DNA of 64,000 bases from Clostridiales bacterium (GTDB taxonomy: Bacteria; Bacillota; Clostridia; Christensenellales; UBA1242): positions 315,026-379,025 of the forward strand of contig SVHV01000001.1 in assembly GCA_015055605.1 (NCBI GenBank). Direction: 5' to 3'. A program made the translations under genes and the position numbers. Shown here one piece after another: positions 9,119 through 17,826 of the stretch. Every line of letters starts with the position of its first letter. Position 1 is the first letter of the stretch. Under the pieces are notes generated by a model that saw nothing but the letters and a program-made list of their open reading frames with translations, made no database searches and was not told the DNA's origin.

Positions 9119-11734
9119 ATGGCTATATCACCTATGATGAGTCATTATTTGGAGACAAAAACTAAATATCCTGATGCAGTTTTATTTTATAGATTAGGTG
9201 ACTTCTATGAAATGTTTTTTGAGGATGCAGAGCTTTGTGCTAGGGAGTTAGAATTAACTCTTACAGGTAAAGATTGTGGATTAGAGAAAAGAGCTCCAAT
9301 GTGTGGTATTCCTCATCATGCTGCTGAAGGATATATTGCAAGATTACTAGATAAAGGTTATAAAGTTGCAGTTTGTGAGCAATTAACCGAACCTAAGAAA
9401 GGCGTTAAAATAGTAGAAAGAGATGTTGTGAGAGTAATTACGCCCGGCACAATCATAGATTCATCTATGCTAGATGAAAATAAGAATAACTATATCGCTT
9501 CTATTTACAAAGAGAAGGACAATATCGGTATCTCAATTATTGATATATCTACAGGAAAATTTATTGTCACAGAATTTACAGGTGACAATATTCTTTCACA
9601 AACTAATGACTATCTAGTGAGTGTTAGGCCTAGTGAGGTAATACTTAATAATGAAATGAAATCGTACTATGATATGTTACCTGGCGTTGTTGCACAGTTT
9701 TTACCAATTTCACAAATTTATGATGACGAACATTATGAATATGATAATAGCCTTTCTATACTAAAAAAACAACTCAATACTGATTCTCTTAAGAAGTATA
9801 ATATTAACAATAGACAATACTCTATAACTAGTGCAGGTGCATTGCTTGACTACATTACTGAGACTCAAAAGAGATTGCTTACACATATAAATGATGTTGA
9901 ATTCTTCGCTATGAATAATTACATGCAAATAGATGCTAATTCTAGGCGAAATCTAGAACTTTTAGAAAACTTTAAAGACAGAAAAAAGAAAGGTTCTTTA
10001 TTTTGGATACTTAACAAAACAAAGACTTCCATGGGCTCTAGATTATTAAAAACATATATTGAACAACCTCTATTTAATGATAAACTTATCAATTATAGAT
10101 TAAATGCAGTAGAGGAACTTGTAAAAAATATTGTTATTAGAGAAAAAATCGGAGACATATTATACAATATCTATGATATAGAGAGATTGTGTGGCAGAAT
10201 TAGTTATAATAATCTTGTTGCTAGTGACTGTATAATCCTAAAAAATTCTCTAAGAGCCTTGCCTGAACTTAAGGATTTACTTAGTAAATTTACATCAACA
10301 GGACTAACAAATATCAGAGAAAATATCTATGAATTTAACGATATTGTTGATTTGCTTGAGAGAGCAATTGTAGATAAGAATAATGAGAAAATGTCTAAAA
10401 AAGACATGGAAATTATCAAATACGGATACAACAAAGAGCTTGATGAATATATTGACATTGCCAAGTCTGGTAAAGTATGGATAAGTGAACTTGAGGCTAA
10501 AGAAAAACAACTAACTAATATTAAAAACCTAAAAGTGTCTTATAACAAAGTATTTGGATATTATATCGAAGTACCTAATTCTCAAGCATCAAGTATACCT
10601 TATCACTATATTCGTAGACAAACTCTTGCTAATGCAGAAAGATATGTCACAGATGAGTTAAAACAAATTGAAGAAAAAATAATCAATGCAGAATCTTTAA
10701 AAATTTCCTTAGAAAAGCAATTATTTGACGAGATAAGAAATGTGTTACTCGCAAAAATTGATACAATGAAAATAACTGCAAAAGCAGTGGCTGAACTGGA
10801 TACATTCTTATCATTTGCCACCATTGCAGTTGAGAGGAATTATTGTAAACCTATCATTAATAAAAATATTAAAAATATTGAAATTTTAGGTGGAAGACAC
10901 CCAGTTATTGAGATTACAAACAAGTCTGAAGACTTTATACCTAATGACACCATTCTCAATAGTGAAGATAGTAGAACAATGATAATAACTGGACCTAATA
11001 TGGCTGGTAAAAGTACATATATGAGACAGGTGGCCTTAATAACTCTACTTGCTCATATCGGTTCATTTGTTCCTGCAACTTCTGCAAAAATCTGTCTAAC
11101 TGATAGAATATTTACTAGAATAGGTGCTAGTGATGACCTATCTATGGGTCAAAGTACATTTATGGTGGAAATGAGTGAGGTTAGCCATATTCTTAAAAAT
11201 GCCACAAATGATAGTTTGATTATCTTAGATGAAGTAGGTAGGGGAACATCTACATTTGATGGTTTAAGTATTGCATGGGCAGTTATAGAACACATTTCTA
11301 AAAATCTCAAGGCAAAGACACTATTCTCTACTCACTATCACGAACTAACAGAACTCGAAGGTCTACTAGACGGAGTAAAGAACTACAAGATTTCTGTAAA
11401 AGAATTTAATAATAGCATTATTTTCCTCAGAAAAATTGTTAGAGGTGGTGCTAGTAGAAGTTTTGGTATTGAGGTTGCGTCCCTTGCAGGACTTCCTACT
11501 TCCGTTCTAGATAGGGCAAGGTCAATCTTACATATTCTTGAGCAAAATGACCTAACTAGAGAAAATCATTTAACTTCAAATTTAGATGAAAACTATGCCC
11601 AAAAGAATATAGAAAATAACAAAAATATAAAGAAAATTACTGGAATTTTAGGGGATTTAGATGTAAATACACTTACACCTCTAAATGCCTTTGATATCCT
11701 AATTCAACTAAAAAATTACTTAAAGAAGGAATAA
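9119..11734 (+). CDS. mutS: DNA mismatch repair protein MutS
   Basis: MutS is the mismatch-recognition ATPase. The N-terminal 'PDAVLFYRLGDFYEMF' contains the Phe-x-Glu mismatch-reading motif (F-Y-E). The connector, lever ('ENFKDRKKKGSLFWILNKTKTSMGSRLL') and clamp regions follow. The ATPase has Walker A 'GPNMAGKSTYMRQ' at about residues 625-637, 'RIGASDDLSMGQSTFMVEM', Walker B 'LIILDEVGRGTSTFDG' and 'STHYHELTELE'. The C-terminal segment 'LTPLNAFDILIQLKNYLKKE' is the usual helix-turn-helix dimer region. The length of 871 aa is standard for MutS1. AAAGGAG precedes the ATG. It is three bases from miaB and one base from mutL. Confidence 0.98.
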   Translation: MAISPMMSHYLETKTKYPDAVLFYRLGDFYEMFFEDAELCARELELTLTGKDCGLEKRAPMCGIPHHAAEGYIARLLDKGYKVAVCEQLTEPKKGVKIVERDVVRVITPGTIIDSSMLDENKNNYIASIYKEKDNIGISIIDISTGKFIVTEFTGDNILSQTNDYLVSVRPSEVILNNEMKSYYDMLPGVVAQFLPISQIYDDEHYEYDNSLSILKKQLNTDSLKKYNINNRQYSITSAGALLDYITETQKRLLTHINDVEFFAMNNYMQIDANSRRNLELLENFKDRKKKGSLFWILNKTKTSMGSRLLKTYIEQPLFNDKLINYRLNAVEELVKNIVIREKIGDILYNIYDIERLCGRISYNNLVASDCIILKNSLRALPELKDLLSKFTSTGLTNIRENIYEFNDIVDLLERAIVDKNNEKMSKKDMEIIKYGYNKELDEYIDIAKSGKVWISELEAKEKQLTNIKNLKVSYNKVFGYYIEVPNSQASSIPYHYIRRQTLANAERYVTDELKQIEEKIINAESLKISLEKQLFDEIRNVLLAKIDTMKITAKAVAELDTFLSFATIAVERNYCKPIINKNIKNIEILGGRHPVIEITNKSEDFIPNDTILNSEDSRTMIITGPNMAGKSTYMRQVALITLLAHIGSFVPATSAKICLTDRIFTRIGASDDLSMGQSTFMVEMSEVSHILKNATNDSLIILDEVGRGTSTFDGLSIAWAVIEHISKNLKAKTLFSTHYHELTELEGLLDGVKNYKISVKEFNNSIIFLRKIVRGGASRSFGIEVASLAGLPTSVLDRARSILHILEQNDLTRENHLTSNLDENYAQKNIENNKNIKKITGILGDLDVNTLTPLNAFDILIQLKNYLKKE

Positions 11735-11735
11735 T

Positions 11736-13691
11736 ATGTCTGTAATTAATATTTTAGATAAGTCTGTTTTTAATAAAATTGCTGCTGGAGAAGTAGTAGA
11801 AAAACCTGCTAGTGTTGTAAAAGAACTAGTAGAAAATAGTATAGATGCTGGTGCTTCTAGTATAAGTATAGAAATCTTAGATGGGGGTATTACCTATATC
11901 AAAGTTAGCGATAATGGTAAGGGAATTGCTTATGATGATTTTGATAAGGTATTTTTACCTCACGCAACTAGTAAAGTAAAAACTGTTGATGATTTATCTA
12001 AAATAGGTACTTTAGGTTTCAGGGGAGAAGCTCTTAGTTCTATTTCTTCTGTGTCAAGGGTAACTATGGCATCTAAAACCGGAGATGACGATTCCGGGTA
12101 CCAAATCAAAGTAAGTGGTGGTGACTTAGGAGAGATTATACCTATAGGCGCAACACAGGGTACTTATATGATGATAGAGGACCTTTTCTACAATATTCCT
12201 GCTAGAAAAAAATTCTTAAGAAAGCCTAAATTAGAGGAAAATGATATTACTAATTATATTGCTAGACTAATTATGGCAAATCCAAATATCAGCATTAAAT
12301 ATTCAGCAGATAACAAGGTTATATATCAATCATTTGGTACTGGTGTATTTGATGCTATATATGCTGTATATGGTAAAAATATTGTAGATAATATTGCAGA
12401 ATTTTCATTTGAAAAGGGCGATTATAAATTTAGTGGATATTTAGGAAAGCCTACTTTTTCTAAACCAAATAGAACATATCAAACACTTATTGTCAATGGT
12501 AGATATGTCATAAATCAGACAATTTCTACAGCTGTATATAAAGCTTATGAAAACTTCCTAATGAAGGGAAATTTTCCGTTTTATGTAATTTATCTAGATA
12601 TTCCACTAGATAAAATTGATGTAAATGTGCACCCAAATAAACTTGATGTAAAGTTCGAAGATAGTAATCAATTATTTGGTATTGTATACAATGGAGTTAT
12701 TGATTTTTTATATAATCTAAATAATACTAAAACAATTTCTTTAGAAGTAGAAGATGATGAACCTGAAGTTGATAAGAGTAAACTTCAAATTCTTAGCGAC
12801 TTTACTAAGAATATTGTTCAAAATTTTAATTCACAAACAACAAACATTAATGATGACAATGTGGTTCAAGAAGTAAATCTTTCTAAGAGTGTTGAGTACG
12901 AAATCAATAAGGAAGAACGAGAAAATAATGAGTTTGTTTCAAGTGTGATGAATTCTTCTGCAGACATAGAAACTGTCGAAAAAATTATTCCATTCTTTAC
13001 TGATAGTACACTTGATTTTAAAGTACAATCTCCTCATCATAACGAGATAAAAGAAGTAGAATTAGATGTATTTCAAAAAGTTGAAACTGAAAATATTTCT
13101 ATACTAGAAGATAATACAGATATAAAGATTGTTGGTACTTTATTTGATACATACATTTTGATTGAAAAAGAAGGAAAACTTATTATTATTGATCAACATG
13201 CAGGTCACGAAAGACTATTGTTTGATAAATTTACTTCAGAACTTAATAGCAAAGAGGTGGCAATTCAACCACTTTTAGTTCCTTATATTTTAGAAACAAA
13301 TTATCAAGAAAATCTATTTATCAATGACAACCTTGACAACATCAAAGAATTAGGCTTTGATATAGAAGACTTCGGCGATAATTCGTACAAAATTAGTACC
13401 GTACCATTACTATTTAGAGATGTAAATGTTAATGAATTTTTTGATAATATTTTATCTGATTTGGACAATAAAATTATTGTATCTAAAGACCAGACAATTA
13501 GAGAGTATCTTGCAAAATCTGCCTGTAAAGCAGCAGTCAAGGGCAATGATAAACTAAGTGAAAATGAGATTAAAAAATTGGTTATTGAATTACATAAGCC
13601 AAATCAAGTATTGCTTTGTCCTCATGGTAGACCTATATTTATTGAATTTACACAGAAAGAAATTGAAAAATGGTTCAAAAGGATAGTCTAA
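11736..13691 (+). CDS. mutL: DNA mismatch repair protein MutL (endonuclease type)
   Basis: This GHKL ATPase couples mismatch recognition to nicking. ATP-binding motifs are 'VVKELVENSIDAGAS', 'DNGKGI' and 'GTLGFRGEALSSI'. The variable linker (~residues 340-470) is acidic and low in complexity. The C-terminal domain carries nuclease motifs: 'DQHAGHERLLFD' from residue 486 (family DQHAx2Ex4E), 'ACKAAVKGNDKL' and 'CPHGRPIFIEF'. The last acidic residue of the first motif is Asp rather than the usual Glu, a conservative change still able to bind metal. Together these mark the nicking type of MutL found in bacteria without MutH. The length of 651 aa is normal. Confidence 0.97.
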   Translation: MSVINILDKSVFNKIAAGEVVEKPASVVKELVENSIDAGASSISIEILDGGITYIKVSDNGKGIAYDDFDKVFLPHATSKVKTVDDLSKIGTLGFRGEALSSISSVSRVTMASKTGDDDSGYQIKVSGGDLGEIIPIGATQGTYMMIEDLFYNIPARKKFLRKPKLEENDITNYIARLIMANPNISIKYSADNKVIYQSFGTGVFDAIYAVYGKNIVDNIAEFSFEKGDYKFSGYLGKPTFSKPNRTYQTLIVNGRYVINQTISTAVYKAYENFLMKGNFPFYVIYLDIPLDKIDVNVHPNKLDVKFEDSNQLFGIVYNGVIDFLYNLNNTKTISLEVEDDEPEVDKSKLQILSDFTKNIVQNFNSQTTNINDDNVVQEVNLSKSVEYEINKEERENNEFVSSVMNSSADIETVEKIIPFFTDSTLDFKVQSPHHNEIKEVELDVFQKVETENISILEDNTDIKIVGTLFDTYILIEKEGKLIIIDQHAGHERLLFDKFTSELNSKEVAIQPLLVPYILETNYQENLFINDNLDNIKELGFDIEDFGDNSYKISTVPLLFRDVNVNEFFDNILSDLDNKIIVSKDQTIREYLAKSACKAAVKGNDKLSENEIKKLVIELHKPNQVLLCPHGRPIFIEFTQKEIEKWFKRIV

Positions 13692-13694
13692 TTT

Positions 13695-14615
13695 ATGTAT
13701 GATTCAATTATTATTATAGGGGCAACTGCTACAGGCAAAACCGATATAAGTATTAAACTGGCAAAAAAACTATCAACTGAAGTCATTAATGCTGATAGTA
13801 TGTATATCTATAAAAATCTTAATATAGGTACTGCTAAACCAACAGAAGAAGAAATGGCAGGTGTTAAACATCATTTAATCAGCATTGTTGAAGAGAAAGA
13901 CTCGTTTAATGTATCAGAATATAGAGAACTTGCCAAAGCCAAAATTGAACAGTTTAGGTCCAGAGAACTGACTCCCATTATAGTTGGTGGTACTGGTTTT
14001 TATATAGACAGCCTTATTAAAAACTATTCTTATGGTGAAACAGGCTCAAATAACGAATTAAGGGAGCAATTGCAGGCAGATTTAGATAAATACGGTAAAG
14101 AATATATATACAAGCAATTAGAGGCTCTAGACCCCGTTTCCGCATCAAAACTACATATTAACGATACGGTTAGGGTGATTAGGGCGATAGAGATTGCAAA
14201 ATCATCATCTAGAAGCAAGTCTGAAATAATTAATAACGAGTGTCCAATTTTGCAAAAACCTCTCCTAATAGGCTTAAATACTGATAGAGAGGTTCTCTAT
14301 GATAGAATCAATAGAAGAGTTGATATTATGCTAAAAAATGGTCTAATAGATGAGGTAAAGTCTTTATATGACCAAGGATATACTCCTGAAGAATGTCAGT
14401 GTATGAAGGGTATAGGGTATAAAGAAATCGTTGATTATCTAAGAGGAAACACGACATTAGATGATTCTATAGAAAAAATTAAACAACACACTAGAAACTA
14501 TGCAAAAAGGCAAATTACATGGTTTAAAAGAAATAAAGATATTATTTGGTTTGATTCTGTAAAAACAGATAAAGATGAAATCGTAAACGAAATCATAAAG
14601 TTGTATAATATTTAA
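13695..14615 (+). CDS. miaA: tRNA dimethylallyltransferase MiaA
   Basis: MiaA transfers the dimethylallyl group to N6 of A37 in UNN-reading tRNAs, the step before MiaB. The P-loop GATATGKT is at residues 9-16, followed by 'INADSMYIYKNLNIGTAKP' (the family's DSxQvYkgldIGTAKP), 'IVGGTGFYIDSLI', 'RVIRAIEI' and 'HTRNYAKRQITWFKR'. The length of 306 aa is normal. It is the last gene of the miaB-mutS-mutL-miaA operon, three bases after mutL, and is followed by a hairpin terminator. Confidence 0.97.
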   Translation: MYDSIIIIGATATGKTDISIKLAKKLSTEVINADSMYIYKNLNIGTAKPTEEEMAGVKHHLISIVEEKDSFNVSEYRELAKAKIEQFRSRELTPIIVGGTGFYIDSLIKNYSYGETGSNNELREQLQADLDKYGKEYIYKQLEALDPVSASKLHINDTVRVIRAIEIAKSSSRSKSEIINNECPILQKPLLIGLNTDREVLYDRINRRVDIMLKNGLIDEVKSLYDQGYTPEECQCMKGIGYKEIVDYLRGNTTLDDSIEKIKQHTRNYAKRQITWFKRNKDIIWFDSVKTDKDEIVNEIIKLYNI

Positions 14616-14626
14616 TTAAAAAAGAG

Positions 14627-14656
14627 AAATTGAGATAGTATATCTCAATTTTTTTT
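14627..14656 (+). terminator. Terminator of the miaB-mutS-mutL-miaA operon
   Basis: A perfect 11-bp stem, AAATTGAGATA / TATCTCAATTT, has a 3-nt loop and is followed by a T run, eleven bases after the miaA stop. Confidence 0.9.
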
Positions 14657-14690
14657 ATATGACATATCTTTATAATTCATAAAATTAATA

Positions 14691-14707
14691 CTTGAAAAAC
14701 TTTCAAG
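14691..14707. repeat. Inverted repeat CTTGAAA-AAC-TTTCAAG upstream of the XRE gene
   Basis: A perfect 7-bp inverted repeat with a 3-base centre lies about 23 bases upstream of the -35 of the next gene. It has no T run, so it is more likely a protein-binding site than a terminator. The neighbouring HTH protein is an obvious candidate ligand, but this is inference. Confidence 0.5.
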
Positions 14708-14729
14708 TTACATATTACTAAAAAACGAA

Positions 14730-14757
14730 TTACATTTTAAAATTTGTATGCTATAAT
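14730..14757 (+). promoter_or_regulatory. Promoter of the XRE membrane regulator (extended -10)
   Basis: TTACAT, a 16-base spacer and TGC-TATAAT (extended -10) lie 29 bases before the ATG at 14787. The RBS is AGAGGAG. Confidence 0.65.
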
Positions 14758-14786
14758 CAAACCGAAATCAATAGAGGAGATTTATT

Positions 14787-15842
14787 ATGGAAAATACTTT
14801 TGGTGAGTTTTTAAAACAAAAAAGACTCGAAAAAAGTTTAACACAAAAACAGATAGCTGAAATATTATTTGTATCTGAGTCAGCAGTTAGTAAGTGGGAA
14901 AAGAATATTGCCCATCCAGATATTACATTACTACCTAAATTGTCTGAATTATTAGGTGTAACCGAACATGAACTCATTACTGCTAGTATAGATAAGCAGA
15001 CTAGGGAAGACAAAGTACAAGCAAAGAAATGGAGAGTCTTCTCAATGTCTTGGAGTTTGTTTTTCTATATTTCCTACACTGTAGCGCTTATACCATGTTT
15101 TATATGTAATTTAGCAATAAATAAGACACTTAGTTGGTTTTGGATTGTTCTATCTGCACTTATTCTTTCATTTACTTTTACAAATCTACCTAAACTCATT
15201 AAGAAATATAAACTTCTACTGATACCTTTATCTATGTATCTAGCATTGTGTTTGTTATTAGGTGTGTGTTGTATTTATACTAAAGGAACATGGTTCTGGA
15301 TTGCAAGTATATCAGTATTATTATTCTTGTTTATAATATTTTTACCTATCTATATTGCTAAATATAAGGTTTTTTCAAAAATTAAAAAATATAACGATTT
15401 TGTATCAGTATTTATTGACTTTATAGTTCTACATATATTACTCATTGTTATACATAGTTTTACACAAGCAAATGGATTTAGCCATTCTAACTGGTATCTA
15501 AAAATTGCTCTTCCTATCGTGGTAGGGGCTTATCTATTACTCAACCTATTCTTAGGAGTTAGATTCCTAAAAATTAATAGACTAATAAAAACAAGTTTAA
15601 TTTTATTCGTATTTGTAATTATGTATTTAGTAATACCATTTTTAAAAGTATCAAATACTTATGTTCAAACAGAATTAGATGATTTAAATATATTTAAAGC
15701 CAACTTTTCTTCATGGGTACCAGGGGTCTCAATAGAACAAAATATCCATTTCATTATATGCTTATCTTTACTAGCAATTTCATTAGGATTTTTAATTAGT
15801 GGCCTAATAATACATTTTAAAAGAAAGAAACAATCTCGTTAA
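14787..15842 (+). CDS. XRE-family HTH regulator with C-terminal multi-pass membrane domain
   Basis: Residues 4-62 form a Cro/C1-type helix-turn-helix ('LKQKRLEKSLTQKQIAEILF', 'ESAVSKWEKNIAHPDI', 'LPKLSELLGVTEHEL'). After a short charged linker the rest (~residues 85-345) is hydrophobic, with about eight predicted membrane helices, ending in a basic tail (KRKKQSR). Such membrane-tethered XRE proteins are common in Clostridia and are often annotated as sensors of envelope or stress signals. The ligand and targets here are unknown. It is monocistronic, with its own promoter, an upstream inverted repeat and a bidirectional terminator. No phage genes surround it. Confidence 0.85.
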   Translation: MENTFGEFLKQKRLEKSLTQKQIAEILFVSESAVSKWEKNIAHPDITLLPKLSELLGVTEHELITASIDKQTREDKVQAKKWRVFSMSWSLFFYISYTVALIPCFICNLAINKTLSWFWIVLSALILSFTFTNLPKLIKKYKLLLIPLSMYLALCLLLGVCCIYTKGTWFWIASISVLLFLFIIFLPIYIAKYKVFSKIKKYNDFVSVFIDFIVLHILLIVIHSFTQANGFSHSNWYLKIALPIVVGAYLLLNLFLGVRFLKINRLIKTSLILFVFVIMYLVIPFLKVSNTYVQTELDDLNIFKANFSSWVPGVSIEQNIHFIICLSLLAISLGFLISGLIIHFKRKKQSR

Positions 15843-15849
15843 AAAATAA

Positions 15850-15882
15850 AAACACTTTATTAAGACAATAAAGTGTTTTTTT
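15850..15882. terminator. Bidirectional terminator between the XRE gene and lexA
   Basis: The 11-bp stem AAACACTTTAT / ATAAAGTGTTT has T tracts on both strands and sits between two convergent genes. Confidence 0.88.
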
Positions 15883-15885
15883 ATA

Positions 15886-16512
15886 TTAAAACTTTCTAAC
15901 TAGTCCTACAACTTTACCTAAAATTGTTACATTATCTACAATAATAGGGGACATTGTATCATTCTCAGGCTGAAGTCTATAGTGATTATTTTCTTTATAA
16001 AATCTTTTAATGGTAGCAGAATCATCTATGAGTGCTGCAACAATATCTCCATTATCTGCATAAGATTGTTGTTTTAATACGATTTTGTCTCCATCATATA
16101 TTCCTGCATTTATCATACTCTCGCCTTTAGCTGTTAGCATAAATAAATCTTCGCCTTTGAATAATGTTGGGGACACCATAAAATACTCTTCCGAGGTTTG
16201 AACTGCTAGAATTGGATCGCCACAAGTAACAGTTCCTAATACAGGAATTCTAGTTAAATTTTCTGAATAATCATTGGTAATAGTTTTAATAGAAGCTATA
16301 TTAGAATCAACTATCTCAAGCGCTCTATTTTTATTAGGATTTTTCTTGATTTTATTAGAATTTTCTAATTTATTTAGATAATAGAAAATTGTACTGGTAG
16401 AGCTAACCTTGATTGCCTTACACATTTCTCTTACAGTAGGGGGAAATCCAAACTCGTTTTGATACGATTTGATAAAGTCTAGTAGTTGTTCTTCTTTAGA
16501 AAATTTAGCCAT
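15886..16512 (-). CDS. lexA: SOS repressor LexA
   Basis: LexA represses SOS genes and cleaves itself when RecA is activated. The N-terminal winged helix (~residues 1-66: 'FPPTVREMCKAIKVSSTSTIFYYLNKLEN') is followed by the S24 peptidase domain. The cleavage site is 'GTVTCGDP', placing a Cys97-Gly98 bond where most LexA proteins have Ala-Gly. The catalytic dyad is Ser132 ('GESMINAG') and Lys169 ('DDSATIKRF'). The length of 208 aa is typical. The start follows AGGAGAG. Its own promoter has an overlapping SOS box, so it is autoregulated. It lies 81 bases downstream of the tyrosine recombinase on the same strand. Confidence 0.97.
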   Translation of the reverse strand: MAKFSKEEQLLDFIKSYQNEFGFPPTVREMCKAIKVSSTSTIFYYLNKLENSNKIKKNPNKNRALEIVDSNIASIKTITNDYSENLTRIPVLGTVTCGDPILAVQTSEEYFMVSPTLFKGEDLFMLTAKGESMINAGIYDGDKIVLKQQSYADNGDIVAALIDDSATIKRFYKENNHYRLQPENDTMSPIIVDNVTILGKVVGLVRKF

Positions 16513-16542
16513 TTTTCTCTCCTATAATTTTTTTACATAGAC

Positions 16543-16571
16543 ATAATAACACACCATATCACAAAAGTCAA
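16543..16571 (-). promoter_or_regulatory. lexA promoter (TTGACT-17-TATTAT)
   Basis: On the minus strand the -35 is TTGACT (16566-16571) and the -10 is TATTAT (16543-16548), with a 17-base spacer. The -35 is overlapped by the SOS box. Confidence 0.8.
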
Positions 16572-16582
16572 ACAAATGTTCT
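16568..16582. promoter_or_regulatory. LexA (SOS) operator of lexA
   Basis: AGAACATTTGTTTGA (minus strand) overlaps the lexA -35. It matches the Bacillota box GAAC-N4-GTTY and shares the 11-base core AACATTTGTTT with the recA site. Confidence 0.8.
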
Positions 16583-16593
16583 AAGTTTTTTAT

Positions 16594-17655
16594 TTAGTTT
16601 TCGATATCGTCTTTTTCTCTAAATCTAACTCTCTTAGCAGCATTTTTTCTAATATCATCAGAGATTGCTGCATAGTGTTTTCTGGTTGTATTTACATCTT
16701 TGTGTCCTAAAAAATCTGCAACCACATAAATATCACCAGTCTCTCTATATAGGTTAGTACCAAAGGTACTTCTTAGTTTGTGTGGGGTAATTTTCTTAAG
16801 TGGATTTACTAATTTGCTGTATTTTTTTACTAGTAATTGGACTGCTCTTACAGATATTCTTTTATTTTGCATACTTAAAAATAATGCTTTTTCGTGTCCA
16901 GGTTGTGTCTTTACCATTCTGCGCTCAAGTATATAATTTTGTAGGGCATCTGAGACTTCTTCGTTAAAGTATAAAATAACTCTGTTGCCACCTTTTCTGG
17001 TAATTTTAAAAGCATTCTGTTTAAAATCAAAATCATCTATATCTAATCCAACACATTCTGAAATACGAATTCCTGTACCCAAAAAAAGTGATAACATAGC
17101 ATAGTCTCTGGCTCTAGTATGCTCATGAAAACCCTTCTGCATATTAGTCATGTCTTCGCCAGTTTCAGCAATATCTAGAACCCTCTCAACCTCATCTAAC
17201 TCAAGTCGAATAATCTCTTTGTCATGAATCTTGGGTGTTTCTATTTTATTAGCAATATTAGTCTTAATCATATCTTTCTTATAAAAATACTTAAGCATTG
17301 CTCTAATACTACTAAGTTTTCTAGCTTTTGCACGATCTTGATTTTTATGGATTTTACCATCAGCTTTATAAAGTTCTACATACTCAAGAAACATTTCTAG
17401 ATGGGTAGAGGTTAGTCTATCTAAGTCTGTAATATCTAACTCAGTCACTTTCTTAGAAGAAAACTCGCTAACTTCCATAACTAAAAATTCAAAGAAAAGT
17501 TTTAGGTCTCTAGCATATCCTAGTTGAGTGAGGGGGGTTGTATTCTGTGCAACACCTCTAAAGAAATCACCGAGGAATGGTGGTAGAAACTTCCTTATCT
17601 CTCTAATTTTAAATTTGTTTTCATCATCTCTTTGTGTAAAATAATCTACAGGCAT
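16594..17655 (-). CDS. Tyrosine recombinase, XerS/XerC-like
   Basis: This is a site-specific recombinase of the phage-integrase family. The N-terminal SAM-like core-binding domain (~residues 30-135) contains 'LGYARDLKLFFEFLV' and 'RAKARKLSSIRAMLKYFYKK'. The catalytic set is complete: Arg197 ('GTGIRISE'), Lys221 ('RKGGNR'), His292 and Arg295 ('TPHKLRSTFGT'), His318 ('FLGHKD') and Tyr328 ('TRKHYAAI'). The length of 353 aa, with extra residues before the core-binding domain and an insertion after it, resembles the single-recombinase XerS type more than ~300-aa XerC/D, but this was judged by eye. No excisionase or phage genes are nearby and lexA is next to it, so chromosome dimer resolution is more likely than prophage integration. 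A dif-like palindrome lies 1.3 kb upstream. Confidence 0.88.
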   Translation of the reverse strand: MPVDYFTQRDDENKFKIREIRKFLPPFLGDFFRGVAQNTTPLTQLGYARDLKLFFEFLVMEVSEFSSKKVTELDITDLDRLTSTHLEMFLEYVELYKADGKIHKNQDRAKARKLSSIRAMLKYFYKKDMIKTNIANKIETPKIHDKEIIRLELDEVERVLDIAETGEDMTNMQKGFHEHTRARDYAMLSLFLGTGIRISECVGLDIDDFDFKQNAFKITRKGGNRVILYFNEEVSDALQNYILERRMVKTQPGHEKALFLSMQNKRISVRAVQLLVKKYSKLVNPLKKITPHKLRSTFGTNLYRETGDIYVVADFLGHKDVNTTRKHYAAISDDIRKNAAKRVRFREKDDIEN

Positions 17656-17690
17656 ATTTTAAACCCCTACTAGTATTTTGCGAATAATTT

Positions 17691-17720
17691 ATTATATCAA
17701 AAAATTGTACTATTGTGCAA
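17691..17720 (-). promoter_or_regulatory. Putative promoter of the tyrosine recombinase
   Basis: On the minus strand, TTGCAC (17715-17720), an 18-base spacer and TGA-TATAAT (17691-17696, extended -10) lie 35 bases before the recombinase start. Confidence 0.55.
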
Positions 17721-17826
17721 ACAAAATAGGTAATGATATTGAGTGTAATCTTAATCAATATAAATGACAAATATGGTATATTGTGTTAAAATGTACTTAT
17801 GATAAATACTATAGAGTGGTGATTTT

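Noticed and set aside
14787-17655. XRE regulator, LexA and integrase as a prophage or integrative element
   Set aside because: No structural, replication or excision genes, no flanking att duplication near a tRNA; LexA has a self-consistent SOS operator matching recA.
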